The translations under genes were made by a program, and so were the position numbers. Positions 63,414 through 64,000 of a DNA stretch of 64,000 nucleotides are shown here, piece by piece. Positions within the stretch are counted from its first letter, which is position 1. Every line of letters begins with the position of its first letter. The notes under the pieces were generated by a model. It was given only the letters and a program-made list of their open reading frames with translations. It made no database searches and was not told the origin of the DNA. The DNA comes from Sanguinoderma infundibulare (Eukaryota > Basidiomycota > Agaricomycetes > Polyporales > Polyporaceae): positions 1,178,001 to 1,242,000 of the forward strand of contig JAVLRN010000009.1 in the NCBI GenBank assembly GCA_032821775.1. The letters run 5' to 3'.

Positions 63414-64000
63414 TCACAATAATCGTGTGATCACGCCGAGTCCCTATCCACACTCATCAGCGACGACGAGGTAAACAGAGCGCTCAAGTGAGGCGACACG
63501 CACCTTCGTCTTGCCCTCTCTGAACAGCAGCTTCATGCCCTCCTTGATGAACTCGGGGTGCGAGATGAACTCGAACGTCACCGTCGCGCGGTCTCCGGTA
63601 CGCAAGATACCCTGCGGATGGTCCATGGATATTATTCGCACCGTCTGCCGCACAGCCTGCCACCACGCAGTCAGCTCCTCGTCTCGCCCAGACATGATAG
63701 ATGAACCGATGGCGCATGTGAGCTAGTCGAGCCATCAATCACAAAACACACGCACCCCGCAGTGCAGCATAGCTTGATAGTTCCGCTGCAAAGTCGTATT
63801 GTGGCTACCGAACAACCGGTCAGAAACTCATGTGAGAAAGCTCGGCATGATATACTTACTAGAGGATGAGAACCTGTCCCTCGAACTGCCTCACCGCTGC
63901 AAATCTCACATGAGGGCAATGAGGAAGCCCAAAAAAGCCTTCGCTCGCGTACCCTTTGGTGGTGCATCCGTCTTGTGCACCAACACCATTCCTTTCCTTA
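63414..64000 (-). CDS. GTPBP1/GP-1-like translational GTPase, C-terminal end (runs off the window)
   Basis: C-terminal part of an EF-Tu-related GTPase of the GTPBP1/2 type, implicated in mRNA surveillance and ribosome rescue. Exons on the minus strand: 63953-64000 (partial), 63860-63896, 63756-63804, 63504-63656 and 63414-63443. They read RKGMVLVHKTDAPPK, AVRQFEGQVLILYHNTTLQR, NYQAMLHCG, AVRQTVRIISMDHPQGILRT, GDRATVTFEFISHPEFIKEG, MKLLFREGKTKGLGVITRLL and stop. The LHCG, LRTGD, FREGKTKGLG and terminal beta-strand order matches the C-terminal barrel domain of the family. The GTP-binding domain lies beyond the window, so its G-motifs cannot be checked. The exons are small and the final one encodes nine residues. 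Confidence 0.82.

Overview
The window reads as nuclear DNA of a wood-decay agaricomycete, most likely a white-rot polypore-type basidiomycete. Genes are packed on both strands and interrupted by many 45-75 base introns with GT..AG ends and CTGAC/CTAAT-like branch sites. Exon/intron structures below were worked out by hand from splice signals, reading phase and protein similarity. Most complete models sum to a multiple of three. The clearest life-style marker is a pair of neighbouring class II haem peroxidases at 50.2-54.8 kb, one with versatile-peroxidase residues and one a short manganese peroxidase.

Left part (1-10.2 kb): the 5' part of a type II phosphatidylinositol 4-kinase (minus strand, runs off the edge), two convergent paralogues of the SSU1/TDT sulfite-dicarboxylate transporter family, an intramembrane signal peptide peptidase with an ER-retrieval tail, and a secreted pepsin-type aspartic protease. 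A 4.5 kb gene-poor stretch follows, holding one tRNA-like relic.

Middle (14.7-31.4 kb): an AreA/NIT2-type GATA nitrogen regulator, an EFA6/PSD-type Arf exchange factor (Sec7-PH-coiled coil), a small secreted glycopeptide-like protein, then a decayed zone (25.7-27.4 kb) with an unidentified frameshifted gene and a broken F-box gene, and a seven-helix membrane protein.

31.4-45.9 kb: a zone of gene relics including a quinone oxidoreductase pseudogene, a 1079-residue protein with a C-terminal region that resembles a Ulp1 (C48) fold without its catalytic Cys, a UDP-glycosyltransferase, and a DUF6533-type membrane protein whose frame only closes if two 2-base micro-exons are spliced in.

Right part (46-64 kb): bleomycin hydrolase (minus), the two peroxidases (plus), a divergent pair of paralogous small secreted proteins sharing an RGCRxxGCLF motif, a multi-membrane-pass RING E3 ligase (minus) and the 3' end of a GTPBP1-like GTPase (minus, runs off the edge).

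There is no operon logic here. Thematically, the window combines extracellular oxidative decay (VP, MnP, possibly the glycopeptide), secreted proteolysis, nitrogen control and membrane traffic. The candidates for undescribed biology are the RGCR-GCLF secreted pair, the two 2-base micro-exons and the Ulp1-like pseudoprotease.
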